DNA from: GW2011-AR15 sp964428335
Lineage (GTDB): Archaea; Nanobdellota; Nanobdellia; Woesearchaeales; GW2011-AR15
Length of the DNA: 64,000 nucleotides
NCBI GenBank assembly: GCA_964428335.1
Contig: CAYRXW010000010.1
Span: forward strand, 1 to 64,000
Direction: 5' to 3'
Within the stretch, counting starts at the first letter, position 1. The number at the start of each line of letters is the position of its first letter. The position numbers were made by a program, and so were the translations under genes. Shown one piece after another: positions 63,582 to 64,000 of the stretch. The notes beneath the pieces were generated by a model. That model saw only the letters and a program-made list of their open reading frames with translations, made no database searches and was not told the DNA's origin.

Positions 63582-64000
63582 GATATATTTGCTGTTGATT
63601 GCCGTGATTGTAGTGATTGGAGGCTGTGTAGCTAATCAGGATGCTCCAGTGGATAAAGGTCTAGGGACAGAACCTGCATCAGATTCAATAGTGATAGGGT
63701 TTTCGCTAGGAACACTGAAAGAAGAGAGATGGCAAAAAGACAGAGATTTCTTCCTTGAGAGGTCAAAAGAGCTTGGTGCATCAGTGATATTGCTTTCAGC
63801 CAATGCAGATAAGAATGTGCAGCTGAGCCAAATAGAGAATCTTATACTTCAGAAAGTTGATGTCCTTGTGATAGTCCCAGAAGATGCAGTGGCTGTGGCA
63901 CCATATATAGAGAAGGCTCACGCAGCAGGTATACCTGTTCTTTCATATGATCGGCTGATAACAGGTAGTGATGTTGATTTCTATGTGTCTTTTGATAATG
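63565..64000 (+). CDS. Lipoprotein substrate-binding protein, sugar-binding (XylF/RbsB) type, partial
   Basis: Open from ATG 63565 to the window end (145 codons, incomplete). MKTRNEIYLLLIAVIVVIGGC gives a signal peptide with a lipobox-like IGGC, so the mature protein should be lipid-anchored outside. The mature part SIVIGFSLGTLKEERWQKDRDFF, LGASVILLSANADKN, IENLILQKVDVLVIVPEDA and AAGIPVLSYDRLI follows the type I periplasmic-binding fold of xylose/ribose-binding proteins. It overlaps the multi-PAS gene by 17 bp, which points to sensing rather than only transport. (Segments are listed in order and shortened.). Confidence 0.85.
   Translation, partial: MKTRNEIYLLLIAVIVVIGGCVANQDAPVDKGLGTEPASDSIVIGFSLGTLKEERWQKDRDFFLERSKELGASVILLSANADKNVQLSQIENLILQKVDVLVIVPEDAVAVAPYIEKAHAAGIPVLSYDRLITGSDVDFYVSFDN

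Noticed and set aside
1..64000. Insertion sequences, integrases or phage genes
   Set aside because: No transposase, integrase, terminase or terminal inverted repeats were seen in any frame.

Overview
The window is archaeal chromosomal DNA of low GC content, most likely from a DPANN archaeon of the Woesearchaeota/Pacearchaeota type. The domain is supported by archaeal-type ribosomal protein S15, diphthine synthase, an XPD-like Fe-S helicase, RecJ-type DHH nuclease, KaiC and HerA ATPases, TATA-box promoters with many leaderless starts, and a tRNA-Gln carrying an intron at the archaeal 37/38 position. The lineage is inferred from the secreted cysteine-rich and PGF-pre-PGF-like proteins and the many lineage-specific genes. 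Two runs of exactly 100 N (13014-13113 and 15450-15549) show it is a scaffolded, probably metagenomic, assembly.

Layout. 1-17013: an island of secreted or surface proteins, many cysteine-rich, ending in one giant repeat protein (9206-17013) that the N runs break into two apparent ORFs. 17093-30577: mostly housekeeping genes (RecJ-like nuclease, S15, Smr protein, intron-containing tRNA-Gln, DEAD-box helicase, dihydrouridine synthase, diphthine synthase, FtsZ, nitroreductase, XPD-like helicase) plus small unknown genes, including one interrupted by an in-frame TGA. 30620-39596: a GT-B-like protein, a hypothetical gene, a strongly folded intergenic region that may encode an ncRNA, a Nudix hydrolase and a five-gene operon of unknown coiled-coil and membrane proteins. 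39798-48401: an operon with ribbon-helix-helix (RHH) regulators, a 958-aa surface protein, a 1194-aa transmembrane HerA-type ATPase and two cytoplasmic partners. 48474-52697: a non-homologous end-joining (NHEJ) island (YaaA, Ku, PE-polymerase, ATP-dependent ligase) with a DUF2277 gene on the other strand. 52733-60393: a KaiC-like ATPase, a VKOR-type thiol oxidase, an RHH protein, KaiC, a 1317-aa surface protein and a 382-aa membrane protein. 60420-64000: an eight-PAS protein without a kinase domain, overlapping a lipoprotein solute-binding gene cut by the window edge.

How the parts may fit. The most interesting structure is a domain of about 65 residues with the core HVN-x-x-KNDF-x-x-W, present in four proteins of two nearby loci: at the C terminus of the transmembrane HerA ATPase, at the N terminus of its small neighbour, at the N terminus of a KaiC-like ATPase, and at the cytoplasmic tip of a giant surface protein. 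It looks like a shared cytoplasmic adaptor connecting P-loop ATPases (HerA and KaiC classes) with proteins that reach the cell exterior. The NHEJ genes lie between the two loci. A second theme is disulfide biology: many cysteine-rich exported proteins occur with a VKOR homologue. A third is RNA: the folded intergenic region at 32968-33230 shares a 22-nt element with the ftsZ upstream region and carries C-rich loops complementary to the ftsZ ribosome binding site.
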